From Paracoccus liaowanqingii (GTDB lineage: Bacteria > Pseudomonadota > Alphaproteobacteria > Rhodobacterales > Rhodobacteraceae), in NCBI RefSeq assembly GCF_004683865.2, contig NZ_CP040760.1, positions 106,286-170,285 of the forward strand: a stretch of DNA of 64,000 nt, given 5' to 3'. Below, one piece after another: positions 9,303 to 19,161 of the stretch; positions within the stretch are counted from its first letter, which is position 1, and every line of letters begins with the position of its first letter. A program made the position numbers and the translations under genes. A model generated the notes under the pieces. It saw nothing but the letters and a program-made list of their open reading frames with translations, did not search any database and was not told where the DNA came from.

Positions 9303-10891
9303 ACGGTCATCTCCGGAAGGGGCATGCGGATCTCGCAGATCAAGCCTGCAGGGTCGTGGACAATCTTGACGGCGCCGTCCAACTCGTGGGCCAAGCCACG
9401 CTCCAAAAGGAGCGTCCCGAAGCCTTTGCTACTGGGTGGCACGACGGCGGGCCCCTCTTTCTCGACCCACGTGATGCAGAGCGTGTCGTCGCCGATGTCG
9501 CGCCACCGGATCTCGATCTTCCCGACATCATTTTTCATCGCACCGTATTTGACCGCGTTCGTGGCGAGTTCGTGAATGCCCATGCCAAGGGCCAATGCCA
9601 GCTTTGGTGTCAGCTGGATCGCCTCGCCTTCAAGAAGAACTCTGCCGCTCATGGCGATCTCCCCTAAAAAGGGAAGCAGGCCGGTAGACACGACAGACTC
9701 CAGGCTGACGTCCCTCCAGTTCTTCTCCATGATCAAGCTGTGGCTCTTGGAAAGAGCCAGCAGGCGACCCTCGAAGACGTTCCTGGCGGCGTCAGTGGCT
9801 TCTCCGCGGAACGTCTGCGTCGCAATGGAGCGTACAGTGGCGAGCATGTTCTTGACGCGGTGGTTAAGCTCCTGGGCCAGCAGCTTCTGGTGAGCCTCTG
9901 ACCGCTCACGTTCCGCGATCTGCCGCTGTGCTGCGGTGAACAGGTTGGCGTTGTCGATCGCAATGGAGGCTTGCGCGGCGATCGACGTCACGATCCGCTC
10001 ACTGCGCTTGCTGAAAATGCCTTGTTCCGCATGTCCGAAGATCAGCGCACCATGGATTTCTCCGGTCCGCGAGATGACGGGCACGGCGAGATAACTTGTC
10101 ACCGGCAGATGCCCGGACGGCAGGCCATTGAACGGGACGTTCAGCCCGTAACGCGGGTCACTTCTGACATCGTCGAGCCTGATAGCTGTGCCGCCGACGA
10201 ATGTGGGCCCGAAGATCGCCGTGTGCCGAGGCTGAGGGAATGCCGAGAAGGCTTCGCGAGGAGCGCCGGAGAGCGTGTAAAGGTGCATCGCTTCCCCCTC
10301 CTTCACCGTATTGTAGAAGAAGGCGCCGAATTGTGCGCCGGAAAGCTCGGTAGCGGCGTCGGTAACGGCTTGGACGATCTCTTCAAGATCAAGGGTTCCG
10401 GCAAGCATAGATCCTGTCCGGTTCAGCGTCTCCAGCGTCCGTGTTTCTTCCTCGAGGGCCCTGTGTGCTGCAAGCTCTGCGCTAATGTCCCGGACCTCAA
10501 CCACCGTTCCTACAACCACGCTGTCGCGCTCGAGTGGGCTGGCCGTGTATGCGACGTCGTAGAAGTGGCCGTCCCTGTGGATGAAGACGTCGTGCCCGCG
10601 CTGCCTGCAGGACTCGGGGAAGGCCCGATCGATCGGGCAGTCTTCGATCGGGTAATGACTACCGTCAGGATGGGTGTGGTGGATGAAGTCGTGAAGCGGG
10701 CGCCCCTGAAGCTCTTCCAGCCTGTACCCTGTGAGCTCGACGGCAGCCGTGTTCATGTAGATGCAGCGCTGCTTCTCATCGAGAACGAACAGTGCGCCGC
10801 TTGCATTCTCGCACACCGCCTGGAGCAAACCGATATCGGAAGGTCTATCTGACTTGGTTTCTTTGAAGTTGCTTATGTCGTCGTTCGCCAT
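9299..10891 (-). CDS. PAS-GAF-HWE sensor histidine kinase
   Basis: 530 residues from MANDDISNF at 10891. A PAS domain spans about 20-145 (FVLDEKQRCIYMN, then a PAC end VEVRDISAELAA). A GAF domain spans about 160-315 (TLDLEEIVQAVTDAA). The HWE dimerisation region has ELNHRVKNMLATVRS with the phosphoacceptor His, and the ATPase domain has the HELATNAVKYGA N-box. There is no membrane segment, so it is a cytosolic sensor, possibly of light, redox or a small ligand. It is co-transcribed with the response regulator downstream. Confidence 0.9.
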   Translation of the reverse strand: MANDDISNFKETKSDRPSDIGLLQAVCENASGALFVLDEKQRCIYMNTAAVELTGYRLEELQGRPLHDFIHHTHPDGSHYPIEDCPIDRAFPESCRQRGHDVFIHRDGHFYDVAYTASPLERDSVVVGTVVEVRDISAELAAHRALEEETRTLETLNRTGSMLAGTLDLEEIVQAVTDAATELSGAQFGAFFYNTVKEGEAMHLYTLSGAPREAFSAFPQPRHTAIFGPTFVGGTAIRLDDVRSDPRYGLNVPFNGLPSGHLPVTSYLAVPVISRTGEIHGALIFGHAEQGIFSKRSERIVTSIAAQASIAIDNANLFTAAQRQIAERERSEAHQKLLAQELNHRVKNMLATVRSIATQTFRGEATDAARNVFEGRLLALSKSHSLIMEKNWRDVSLESVVSTGLLPFLGEIAMSGRVLLEGEAIQLTPKLALALGMGIHELATNAVKYGAMKNDVGKIEIRWRDIGDDTLCITWVEKEGPAVVPPSSKGFGTLLLERGLAHELDGAVKIVHDPAGLICEIRMPLPEMTV

Positions 10892-10907
10892 CTTTATTCG
10901 ATACTGC

Positions 10908-11325
10908 CTATGGCCGTTTTGAAGGATACATTTTAGCCAAAATACCGGCACCGTCGAGGCTGCTCAAGACTTTAGCCCTCAGGCTTTTATCTTCGTCAGC
11001 CTCACCGATGATTGACGTCCTATCAATGACGTCCTCAAATAAGTACCCCGGAAACTGGGCGGCTCGGTCAGTAGCCAATTGGAATGACGGCGTCGGATAT
11101 TTCCAGTGGAAGCTGAGAAAGCTGAGAAAGCTGAGAAAGCTGAGAAAGCTGAGAAAGCTGAGCCGTATTCTCAAACCGAGAATATGCAAACGCTAAAGGT
11201 GCTGGAGGCGTAGGTTTCGGTAATATAGATTTAAAATAGAGTTCTACATCAAAGCTACCGTCTTCTTTAAAGATCGGTCCAGAGAGGCTCAGCATATCGA
11301 AAAAATCAGCACCAATGAGTGTCAT
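10908..11325 (-). pseudogene. Frameshifted hypothetical gene with minisatellite
   Basis: From 11325 a frame begins MTLIGADFFDMLSL and runs to the 9-bp repeats at 11112-11162, where it reads Gln-Leu-Ser repeats and stops at 11068. A second frame takes over inside the repeats as Ser-Phe-Leu repeats and continues WKYPTPSFQLATDRAAQFPG to a stop at 10908. Both halves look like real protein, so this was probably one gene of about 135 codons, broken by an indel at the repeat. The family is unknown. Confidence 0.5.
11112..11162 (+). repeat. 9-bp tandem repeat, 5.7 copies
   Basis: Five full copies of GCTGAGAAA plus GCTGAG, perfectly conserved. The 9-bp unit keeps the reading frame when copies are gained or lost by slippage. 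Perfect identity suggests recent expansion. Confidence 0.95.
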
Positions 11326-11560
11326 AGTATCCCCCCCGAGATAATCAATCTTAGGTTGATAACGTCAAGATTGCAACACTTTGGATACGCTTGTTTCTGT
11401 TCTTGTAGTAGCGGTTTCTGCAAGAGCTATCATTTATCATGGAACCTCTTTTGTACGATATCGCACAGAGAGAAAATTGCACGACATGCACTAAAAGCTC
11501 TATTTGGATATAAGTTTGAGTAATAATTGCCTTACGAGGGGAAGCCGTTTTTTGCATGAC

Positions 11561-11866
11561 CTAATTGCGATGGTTGTTGGCCAGCCACCTTTTAGCCAGA
11601 TCTGCAAGACGCTTTTTATCCGCGTCAATCTCTTCCATGAGACGGGCGCTGTGGAAGAAAGGCGATGCCGTATTGAGGATCATGTTTTGCTCGTGGCTGG
11701 GGCCGAGATATTGGTCGGCGGCAGCTGGGGGTGATGCGGGTGAATGAAGATGAAGGAGTGTCCCTTCAACCGCCTGCACAAACCATCTCCGCCCACCAGT
11801 CTCAGTCGGCCCGCGGTCGGTGTATGTCAGGAAAATGAACTCATATTCTTTGCCGACTTCAAACAT
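11561..11866 (-). CDS. Hypothetical protein
   Basis: 101 residues from MFEVGKEYEF at 11866. The N-terminal half is beta-strand rich (FIFLTYTDRG, RWFVQAVEG, LLHLHSP). The C-terminal 35 residues form an amphipathic helix (MEEIDADKKRLADLAKRWL). It has the look of small prophage- or plasmid-borne proteins. No family recognised. The start is chosen because translation from the upstream GTG/ATG adds only seven poorly conserved-looking residues. Confidence 0.5.
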   Translation of the reverse strand: MFEVGKEYEFIFLTYTDRGPTETGGRRWFVQAVEGTLLHLHSPASPPAAADQYLGPSHEQNMILNTASPFFHSARLMEEIDADKKRLADLAKRWLANNHRN

Positions 11867-12300
11867 GGCGTTGCCTTGAGCGTTCATGGCCGGGATGCGG
11901 CTTGTTTTGATGGTATTCGCTATGCGTGGTTAATAACCTTCGCGCAATCTCAGAGCTGTGCAGATGGTAGGCAGATGCGGATGATAGATGGCGGAGATGT
12001 AGAACGTTAGCTGCGCCCATATCTTTACTCCTCGTTTTGCGGGAACTTTAGGGTAGTTAATCATCTTAAGAGTGTGTTCTTATGTCAAGAGTGGCCTCTT
12101 CCTGACGACCCCGGCGCGATCACTCGCACCGGGGTCGTCAGTGTCATACAGCCCGCTGCAGGCGGAATATGCGGGCCGTGGGTTGACCAGGCCCTGGGCA
12201 AACGCGCTTTTGATGGGACATTAGGAGGTCGGGTCGCTGCATTTCTGAGCGGCGTCTAAAAGCGATGCTGCAACGCATCTATCACCATGACATGCTTGGC
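11867..12300. other. Intergenic stretch
   Basis: No gene supported. It contains the strong hairpin at 12102-12141 and otherwise unremarkable sequence between the end of a kinase pseudogene and the start of the hypothetical gene. Confidence 0.4.
12102..12141. other. Perfect 13-bp stem-loop
   Basis: CTGACGACCCCGG at 12102-12114 pairs exactly with CCGGGGTCGTCAG at 12129-12141 around a 14-nt loop. No T-run follows on either strand, so it is not a textbook intrinsic terminator, though it could still stop transcription arriving from the kinase pseudogene. Confidence 0.6.
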
Positions 12301-12787
12301 CTACGAGCCTAGGAGTTCGCCGTTCATTTCAATGGTGACAAGGGCCCCACTTGGTGACCAATCATAGCTGATGGTTCCACCAAGCGAATTTTCGATAGTT
12401 GCTTGCACCAATTTGTTTCCGTACCCCCAGATGATCAACTGTCGTGTCTATCTCTGGGCCACCTTGCGCGGTCCAGACGATACGGAGGTTAGCCCCCTCC
12501 ATACCGCCAGAAATGTCTAGAACTCCTTCGTCGCAAGAAAGCGAACCGTATTTAAGCGAATTAGTAGCGAGGTCATGCACCACGAGCGCCAAGGACGATG
12601 CCGCATTTTCTCCGACGCCCATCCTCGGTACTGATACGCGAATGCGGCCAGCGAATGCGCCCAAATCATCATAGGGAGCCAACAAAACCGAAAATATATC
12701 TCCCAGTAGGGCCGCGTCGCCCTCATGCCCCGGCACCGGACGGACAAGATCGTGGGCTCGTCCTAAAGCTATCAGCCTACGCGTAAG

Positions 12788-14187
12788 GATAGTGTCCCAC
12801 AGCGTGGTGTAAGAGTGCCGACCCTCGGAGAGGTCAGGGCTTGATCAGGTGGCCACGGCGGGCAGCCTGACGTTGTGATTGTCGGTGACGCGGGCGAGCG
12901 TTTCAAGCGACATGTATCGCCGGGCGACCGCCCATTCGTCGTTGGTCTCGAGCATGAGCGCGCCGACGAGGCGAATGATGGCTTTGTCATTCGGGAAGAT
13001 GCCGATGACGTCTGCGCGCCGCTTCACCTCGCGGTTCACCCGCTCCAGCGGATTCGTCGAGGCGATCTGGGTCCAGTGCTCGCGGGGAAAGGACATGTAA
13101 GCCAGCACGTCGTCGCGGGAGCTGTCCATCAGGGCGCCGAGTTTGGGCTGCTTGTCGCGAAGCGCGTCAGCCACGATCTCCCACTGGGCTTCGGCCTCGG
13201 CCTTGGTCTCCTGCGCGAAGATCGTCTTCAGCATTGCCGCAACGGCGGTGCGCTGCTTGGCCGGGGCGTGCGCCAGAGCGTTGCGCATCCAGTGAACCCG
13301 GCAGCGCTGCTGGGTGGCGTTAAACACGCGGCGTGCGGCGGCCCGCAGGCCTTTGTGATCGTCGGCGATCACCAGCTTCACGCCGCGTAGGCCGCGGTCG
13401 GCGAGGCTACGCAGGAACTCGGTCCAGAAGGTTTCAGCCTCCGAGGGACCTGTGGCCACACCCAACACCTCACGCTTGCCGTCCTCGTTGACCGCCACGG
13501 CGATTATCACGGCACGGCTGATGATCCTCCCGCCCTCGCGGACCTTGAGGTAAGTCGCATCGAGCCAGAGATAGGGCCACGCGCCCTCCAGAGGCCGGGA
13601 CAGGAACGCGTTCACGCGCTCGTCGATCTCGGCGCAGAGGCGGCTGACCTGGCTCTTGGACATGCCGCCCGCGCCCATGGCCTTGACCAAATCGTCGACC
13701 GACCGCGTCGAGACGCCGTGGACGTAGGCCTCCTGAATTACAGCCACGAGGGCCTTCTCGGCCGTGCGGCGTGGCTCCAGAAAGCTCGGGAAGTAGCTGC
13801 CCTTGCGCAGCCTCGGGATTTCCAGCGCGATCCGTCCGGCGCGTGTGTCCCAGTCACGGTCGCGATATCCGTTACGCTGAACCTCACGCGTCGGCGTGCG
13901 CGCGCCTTTGGCTGCACCCGTCCGTGCCTCCACCTCGGCCTCCATGATGCGCCCGGCCGCAAAGGCCAGCATCTCGCGCACGAGGTCGCCGTCAACCTCC
14001 TTCTCAACCAGCTCGATCAGCGCCATTCTGTCGTCGGTCATCGTCATCTCCGTTGTTGGTTCCAAGTGTCGCAACCCGAACCTTTTCCGAAGATCGGCGG
14101 TGACCGCCAGCATCACCCGCGGCCGCGCGCTGCGCTACGCCGGAGGCTCCGCGCGCGGCCTCCTACACCACCACCGGGGACACTGCC
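12788..14187 (-). mobile_element. IS256-family insertion sequence, complete
   Basis: A 1400-bp element with imperfect ~28-bp terminal inverted repeats, starting GATAGTGTCCC on the left and, read inwards, GGCAGTGTCCC on the right. It is flanked by an exact 8-bp direct repeat CGCGTAAG at 12780-12787 and 14188-14195. Its single transposase gene is intact, so the insertion looks recent and potentially active. Confidence 0.95.
12845..14041 (-). CDS. IS256-family (Mutator-type) transposase
   Basis: 398 residues from [14 protein letters not shown] at 14041, chosen because GGAG sits about six bases upstream; the in-frame ATG at 14047 lies directly on that site. DDE-type enzyme of the Mutator superfamily: first Asp in [15 protein letters not shown], second in LVIADDHKG, and the Glu in the C-terminal [14 protein letters not shown]. 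It cuts and rejoins the ends of the surrounding element. The length is normal for the family and the frame is intact. Confidence 0.95.
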   Translation of the reverse strand: MTDDRMALIELVEKEVDGDLVREMLAFAAGRIMEAEVEARTGAAKGARTPTREVQRNGYRDRDWDTRAGRIALEIPRLRKGSYFPSFLEPRRTAEKALVAVIQEAYVHGVSTRSVDDLVKAMGAGGMSKSQVSRLCAEIDERVNAFLSRPLEGAWPYLWLDATYLKVREGGRIISRAVIIAVAVNEDGKREVLGVATGPSEAETFWTEFLRSLADRGLRGVKLVIADDHKGLRAAARRVFNATQQRCRVHWMRNALAHAPAKQRTAVAAMLKTIFAQETKAEAEAQWEIVADALRDKQPKLGALMDSSRDDVLAYMSFPREHWTQIASTNPLERVNREVKRRADVIGIFPNDKAIIRLVGALMLETNDEWAVARRYMSLETLARVTDNHNVRLPAVAT

Positions 14188-14434
14188 CGCGTAAGCTGAT
14201 TTGTCATATCTTCTACATCGGACGACGAGCGGGATGTAATCCGCGCTAGCCCGGAAGCAACGACCAAAAGGTTTTGACCCTGTGGCTCATCTCTCCGGCC
14301 ATGAGCTCGCTGCTCTCTTCAGCTTGTTTACGTCCGGTTACGTCGAGAAATACGCCTATCATCGCACGGTTATAATATCGTCGTCACTGCCACGACCGCG
14401 GGCCGAAATCCAACGCACCTTTGTGCCAATCAAG

Positions 14435-15698
14435 TGTTGATTTCCACCCAGAACTGAGCCGGGTAGGCGCATAATTTCCACTGAGAAGTGAGCCATGTGA
14501 ACCTTCCCCCATAGCGGTCAGCGGCGGGGGTAACGGAGTGATCCACATGAGACTTTTGAACATCATCCGACGCATGCATTTGCGCGAGAAGCTGTCGATC
14601 CGCGAGATTGCGCGGCGCACGGGTCTTTCGCGCAATACCGTGACAAAGCATCTGGCAGCGAACACGATCGAGCCAAGGTTTGCGACGCCCGAACGTCCAA
14701 GCAAACTTGACCCCTTCTCGGAGAAGCTGGCCGGCTGGCTGAAGACGGAGACCGGCAAGTCGCGCAAACAGCGACGAACGCTGAAGCAGATGCATGCCGA
14801 TCTGGTCAAGCTTGGCTTCACTGGATCCTATAACCGCGTGGCAGCCTTTGCGCAGGACTGGCGAGCAGATCGTCAGCGTGAGCAGCACACAACAGGACGG
14901 GGGACCTTTGTTCCCTTGTCTTTCAGTCCGGGCGAGGCCTTCCAGTTCGACTGGAGTGACGACTTCGCCATTCTGAGGGGAGGGCGCACCAAGCTTCAGA
15001 TGGCCCACATCAAGCTATCGCATAGCCGGGCCTTTTTGCTGCGCGCTTACCTGCTGCAGACCCACGAGATGCTGTTTGACGCCCACTGGCATGGGTTCCG
15101 GGTTTTTTGTGGCGTGCCTGCCCGGGGCATCTACGACAACATGAAGACGGCAGTGGATCGTGTCGGCCGCGGTAAGGAACGACAGGTCAACATGCGCTTC
15201 CTCGCCATGACGAACCACTATGTCTTCGAGCCCGAGTTCTGCAATCCGGCAGCAAGCTGGGAGAAGGGGCAGGTCGAGAAGAACGTGCGGGACTCCCGTC
15301 ACCAGTTGCTTCATGGAATGCCTGAGTTCGCAGACCTCGCCGCGTTGAATGCCTGGCTGGAACAGCATTGTCTGGAGCTGTGGAAAAGCACGGCACATGG
15401 GACGCGGCCCGGCACGATCGCCGATGTTTGGGCCGAAGAACGGGCTGCCTTGATGCCGTTGCCCGTGGCATTTGACGGCTTCATCGAGCTGAGCAAGCGC
15501 GTCTCGCCCACCTGCCTGATCAGCTTCGAGCGCAATCGCTATAGCGTTCCCGCGTCGTTCGCCAACCGTCCCGTCAGCTTGCGGATCTATCCAGACCGAC
15601 TTGTCGTGGCGGCCGAGGGAAACATCCTGTGCGAGCATCCTCGCGTGATCCAACGCAGTCACCAACTGCCACCGCGGACGATCTATGATTGGCGGCAC
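14435..15698 (+). mobile_element. IS21-family element, 5' half only
   Basis: The left end carries the multiple terminal repeats typical of IS21 relatives: TTTCCACCCAGAACTGAGCC and, a little further in, TTTCCACTGAGAAGTGAGCC. The element starts at 14435 within the HWE kinase pseudogene. Homology stops at 15698, so the end of istA, all of istB and the right end are missing. The break lies 10 bp from the stop codon of the GH16-RTX gene. Confidence 0.85.
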
Positions 15699-15731
15699 AG
15701 ACGGACAATCACAAGACAAAATCATCCATGA
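14547..15731 (+). pseudogene. istA: IstA transposase, C-terminally truncated
   Basis: The ATG at 14547 follows a GGAG site. The N-terminal helix-turn-helix is IREIARRTGLSRNTVTKHL. The integrase core is visible: FQFDWSDD (first Asp), GIYDNMKTAVDR (second Asp), and ASWEKGQVEKNVRD (Glu). True IstA sequence ends at TIYDWRH near codon 384. The last nine codons (from RTITR) are read into unrelated DNA. Roughly the last fifth of the protein and the IstB ATPase are gone, so it should be inactive. Confidence 0.85.
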
Positions 15732-17364
15732 AGAGAGCGGTCTTCTTGGAAAGCTCAATGGAGAAGTCCGCCGCCCCGTCACCATTGGTGTCAGCATGGA
15801 TCAGGGTCACGTTCTTGCTGTACTCGTAGCGCAACTCGCCCGCCGTGCCTGAGAACTTTGCCGTGCCAACAAACTGGAAGGCTTGGTCCCCGGACAGACG
15901 CAGGTTCCCGTCGATGAAAGAAAAGTCGATCTTGTCGCCTTGACTGCGGCTGAAGTCGGTCATTACGTCCCGCGTCGCAGCGGTCGGACCAGAGTCGGCA
16001 GTGCTCAAAAAGACGAAGTGATCGGCACCCATACTGCCTGTAAGAACGTCCTTGCCAAGGCCGCCGATTAGCCAGTCATTGTCCTCCCCACCCAGAAGGG
16101 TGTCGTTACCGTCACCGCCATCCAACACGTCAGTGCCCGTTCCTCCATCCAGCCGGTTGTTGCCGGGGTTGCCGGTTAGGCCGTTGTTCAGGGCGTTGCC
16201 GGTGCCATTCAGGTTGGCGCTCCCGGACAGGAGCAGGTTCTCGACGTGGTCTGGCAGGACGAAGGAGACTGAGGCGTGGACAGTGTCAGTCCCCCCGTTT
16301 GCCGTCTCAATGACCCGATCGTCCCCATTGTCGACAATGTAGGTATCGTCGCCAGCACCTCCTTCCATCGTGTCGGTCCCCAGCCCTCCGTCAAGGAGGT
16401 TGTTGCCGGCGTTGCCGGTCAGACGATTATTCAGCGTGTTACCAGTGCCGTCCACGCTGGCACTTCCGGTTAGGATCAGGTTGGTGACGTGATCTGCCAG
16501 CACGTACGAGCGCTCTGAAAAAGTAGTGATGGTCCCATCCTCTGCCACCTCTTCCATGGGATCAGGGTCTGCCGGCTCTGTCGGCATGGCTACCGGAGCT
16601 TCCGGATTAGCCTCATATATGCTGCCGTACTCGCCGGCCCGAACCTCTGCTCCCATGATGCGCGCCACCAGCGGCTCACCGGGATCGGTCCAGACCCCGG
16701 CCCATATCTCCTGCGCCGGCTGCACCGCCCAAAGGTTAATGTAGCTCTTCATCGGTCCGATATTCCAGATGCCGCCTGGCATGTCAGCGCCCGTGAACTC
16801 GCCTACGATTTTGCCGTCGATGTAGAAGACCGCCTTTTCCTCGGTTACCGTGACTTCATAGGTGTGCGCTTCCTTTGAAGCGTCAAAGCCGAGGTCGACC
16901 ACCACCAAGTTGCGCCCATCATTGTCAAGCGTGACGTGCTCGCCAGCAGCGTTCTCCATGTGGATGTTGAGCTGTACGCGGGTCGTGTCGCCGCCAACAA
17001 ACTCGAAATCGAATTCCACCCACGGCTGGTTCGCCCAGTCCGCCTTGTAGGTGAAGAGGCCGAAGACGGCGCCCGATACCATTTCGGGTGCCTGCACGGT
17101 CCAGCTCCAGGTGCCGGTGGTTGCGGTTTCCGCAGACTGAACCTCACCGGATTGGACAGAATAATTCGAACCTTCCGGCGCACGGCCTAAAACCAGCGCG
17201 ACACTCCCGTCGGCCATGAGCCGAACGTTGTCCGGCGACCACTGCAGGATGCTGGATTGCCCGGCGGGCCAGTCCGATTTCAGCCAGCCATCTGAGGTGT
17301 AGGGCTGCGAGAACTCAAAAAGATCCAGCGCCGGATCAATTGCGGAAGTAGTAGGTGTCGTCAT
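15709..17364 (-). CDS. GH16 glycoside hydrolase with RTX calcium-binding repeats
   Basis: 551 residues from MTTPTTSAIDP at 17364. Residues ~15-265 form a GH16 beta-jelly-roll with the catalytic motif VEFDFEFVG (Glu-x-Asp-x-Glu). The family endo-hydrolyses beta-1,3/1,4-glucans or related polymers. Residues ~300-460 carry nonapeptide RTX repeats such as GGAGDDTYIVD and GGDGNDTLLGG that bind calcium. There is no signal peptide, and the C-terminus (ALFMDDFVL) is the hydrophobic tail of type I secretion substrates. The architecture recalls rhizobial ExsH/PlyA exopolysaccharide glycanases. It borders the polysaccharide locus and has a shorter paralogue at 31567-32361. It probably trims the secreted polymer. 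No type I exporter is in the window. Confidence 0.85.
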   Translation of the reverse strand: MTTPTTSAIDPALDLFEFSQPYTSDGWLKSDWPAGQSSILQWSPDNVRLMADGSVALVLGRAPEGSNYSVQSGEVQSAETATTGTWSWTVQAPEMVSGAVFGLFTYKADWANQPWVEFDFEFVGGDTTRVQLNIHMENAAGEHVTLDNDGRNLVVVDLGFDASKEAHTYEVTVTEEKAVFYIDGKIVGEFTGADMPGGIWNIGPMKSYINLWAVQPAQEIWAGVWTDPGEPLVARIMGAEVRAGEYGSIYEANPEAPVAMPTEPADPDPMEEVAEDGTITTFSERSYVLADHVTNLILTGSASVDGTGNTLNNRLTGNAGNNLLDGGLGTDTMEGGAGDDTYIVDNGDDRVIETANGGTDTVHASVSFVLPDHVENLLLSGSANLNGTGNALNNGLTGNPGNNRLDGGTGTDVLDGGDGNDTLLGGEDNDWLIGGLGKDVLTGSMGADHFVFLSTADSGPTAATRDVMTDFSRSQGDKIDFSFIDGNLRLSGDQAFQFVGTAKFSGTAGELRYEYSKNVTLIHADTNGDGAADFSIELSKKTALFMDDFVL

Positions 17365-17558
17365 GCCGGTGCCCCATGCCGCCGCCTTGACCTCCGGTCT
17401 CCTCAAAAGCGGCGATGGAGGGCCCGCAGAACACCCAAATGCCGAGTGCCTAAATGGGGCATACAGCAAAATACAACTTAAGGAAGAGTTAATTTGAATA
17501 GACTTTTAGTAGCTCGCGACCACTGCCGCCGCGGTCTTGCTCATGAAACTGTCAGTTC

Positions 17559-18830
17559 TTAGCGCGGCACGATGCTGAACAGCACCCGGTACCGGACCAT
17601 CAGCCACAGCCCGAGGATCGTGCCGATATAGAGGGCCGTGTTGAACCAGATGCGGCTAGGCAAGACATCGTGCCAGTCCGGGATGACATCGAAATAGCCC
17701 GGGATTTGATTGATCAGGGCAATGAACAGGAGGTGCATCAAGAACACGTAAAGGCTTGCCTCCCCAAGCGGTATCAGGAGCCAGCCGAGGGCTTTGTTGA
17801 TCGGTCTCCAGAAATAGGTCAGCAGGATATAAAATGCGGCAAAGAAGGCTGCGACGTTCAGGAAGCGGAGCGGGCTTGGCTGTTTCTTGACGAAGTAAGT
17901 ATTGTAGATGGTATCAAAGCGCTCGGGCGAGATGAGACCAAGCCGTGACCACGCTGGAAACGTTGGATTCGAGGTTGTCTGTGCAAGAACGAAATAGGCA
18001 AAGAAAATTCCTAAGCTCACCGTGACTGCCAGGCGTCTACGGGTAGGCTCTGAAAGCCATTCGGCAATCTCGTTGCGGAAGAAGCCCACCGCAAGCGCGT
18101 GCATGAACAAGGCCTGATACATGAGCAGGGGGAAAGCGTATTCCCACAGCATGGACATGAGCGGCGTGTCCAGCGGCCTCATCCAGCCGGTAAAGTAGAT
18201 CCCCCAAGTCAGCGCAAAGAACACGCCCAGCAGCCGACGATGCAGCAACCACAGCGCCCCTGGCGCGATCGCCAGAAGGAGGACGTAAAGGCCGAGGATC
18301 TGGATCTGGTGGGGTGAGACGCGCATTGTCAGAACCAAGGCAATCTGATCAAGCCACGGCGCGTCTGGAGACGGGATCATCGGGTGGGTCTGCTGCGCCC
18401 ACCGGTCCGTGAAGGTTGTCACGGCCGACATGTCGGAGATGCCCAGGGATCGGACCAGGATGATCAGCAGAACCGTCACCACCAGCGCGCGCCAGAGTAC
18501 GAAACTGCGGCGCCAGACCCGCTCGGTCACGCCAGCCATGCCCTCCCGTTCCATCACCCGCCGATTCACCAGTCCCAGCACCAGACCAGCCGCAGCGATG
18601 AACATGCCTGCAGCCGAGATCAGGCCCAACCGTTCCCAGAACAGGAAATTGAACCAGGAAAACATCTCCAGGTGCGCCGCAACTACTGAGAGCATGGCAA
18701 AACCGCGCATGAAATCAAAACGCAAGTCCCGGGATTTGTGAGCAACCGGATAGCCGTGCCGCCCATAGAGCGACGCCATGTCCGGCGGCGCCGGGGCATC
18801 CAGGAGGGAATGGGAACGGGCCTTGGCCAT
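17559..18830 (-). CDS. OpgC-family membrane acyltransferase
   Basis: 423 residues with about ten membrane helices. The start RDLRFDFMRGFAMLSVVAAH is the characteristic OpgC/acyltransferase-3 opening with a conserved Arg and a His at the end of helix 1. OpgC adds succinyl groups to osmoregulated periplasmic glucans in other proteobacteria. Here it sits between a GH16 glycanase and the GT2 synthase cluster, so I infer it decorates the polymer made by that cluster. It could be an independent OPG gene, but no opgG/opgH is nearby. Confidence 0.8.
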   Translation of the reverse strand: MAKARSHSLLDAPAPPDMASLYGRHGYPVAHKSRDLRFDFMRGFAMLSVVAAHLEMFSWFNFLFWERLGLISAAGMFIAAAGLVLGLVNRRVMEREGMAGVTERVWRRSFVLWRALVVTVLLIILVRSLGISDMSAVTTFTDRWAQQTHPMIPSPDAPWLDQIALVLTMRVSPHQIQILGLYVLLLAIAPGALWLLHRRLLGVFFALTWGIYFTGWMRPLDTPLMSMLWEYAFPLLMYQALFMHALAVGFFRNEIAEWLSEPTRRRLAVTVSLGIFFAYFVLAQTTSNPTFPAWSRLGLISPERFDTIYNTYFVKKQPSPLRFLNVAAFFAAFYILLTYFWRPINKALGWLLIPLGEASLYVFLMHLLFIALINQIPGYFDVIPDWHDVLPSRIWFNTALYIGTILGLWLMVRYRVLFSIVPR

Positions 18831-19161
18831 AGGGTGATCCTTCTGACATTAGCGCAAGGACTGGGCCCAAAGAGTACAACTGTGGGGCGACGATGCTGAG
18901 ACGCAGCATAAGTTTGAAAACCCAGTCTGCGGCGCCTGCCCTTTCCTCTGGATGAATGTCATCAGTTTGTCGCTCGAGTCCCGGTGAAACCGGCAAAAAC
19001 CGCACAACCCAAAATTTATTATTTATATATTTCAGTGCGTTGCTTTAAAATTGATTGTTAAATTGTGATTGGACTTACCGGGTTTTGATAATCTGGCCGC
19101 CCCCAACGGCATCTCCGTGCCAAGAGGGGTCTGCGAGGATCCACAAAAGGGGGCGGTCACC
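18831..19161. other. Intergenic region upstream of the OpgC gene
   Basis: No gene supported. An AT-rich patch near 19010-19060 separates the OpgC gene from the end of the phosphatase gene and is the likely OpgC promoter region. Confidence 0.4.

Larger units (their letters stand above)
12301..14434 (-). pseudogene. HWE histidine kinase gene broken by IS256 insertion and frameshifts
   Basis: Reading right to left from 14434: KVRWISARGRGSDDD (end of a PAS domain), MIGVFLDVTGRKQAEE (PAC motif), MAGEMSHRVK (H-box), then LLVVASGLARITSRSS, interrupted at 14195 by the IS256-family element. It resumes at 12787 with RRLIALGRAHDLVRP, then the N-box HDLATNSLKYG, and ends at the TAG at 12301-12303. Single-base indels shift the frame near 14361, in the T-run at 14272-14275 and in the C-run at 12424-12428. 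The 5' part is cut off by the IS21 remnant at 14435. No product is possible. Confidence 0.85.

Noticed and set aside
11112..11162. CRISPR or regulatory iterons
   Set aside because: The 9-bp units have no spacers and lie inside a broken coding frame.
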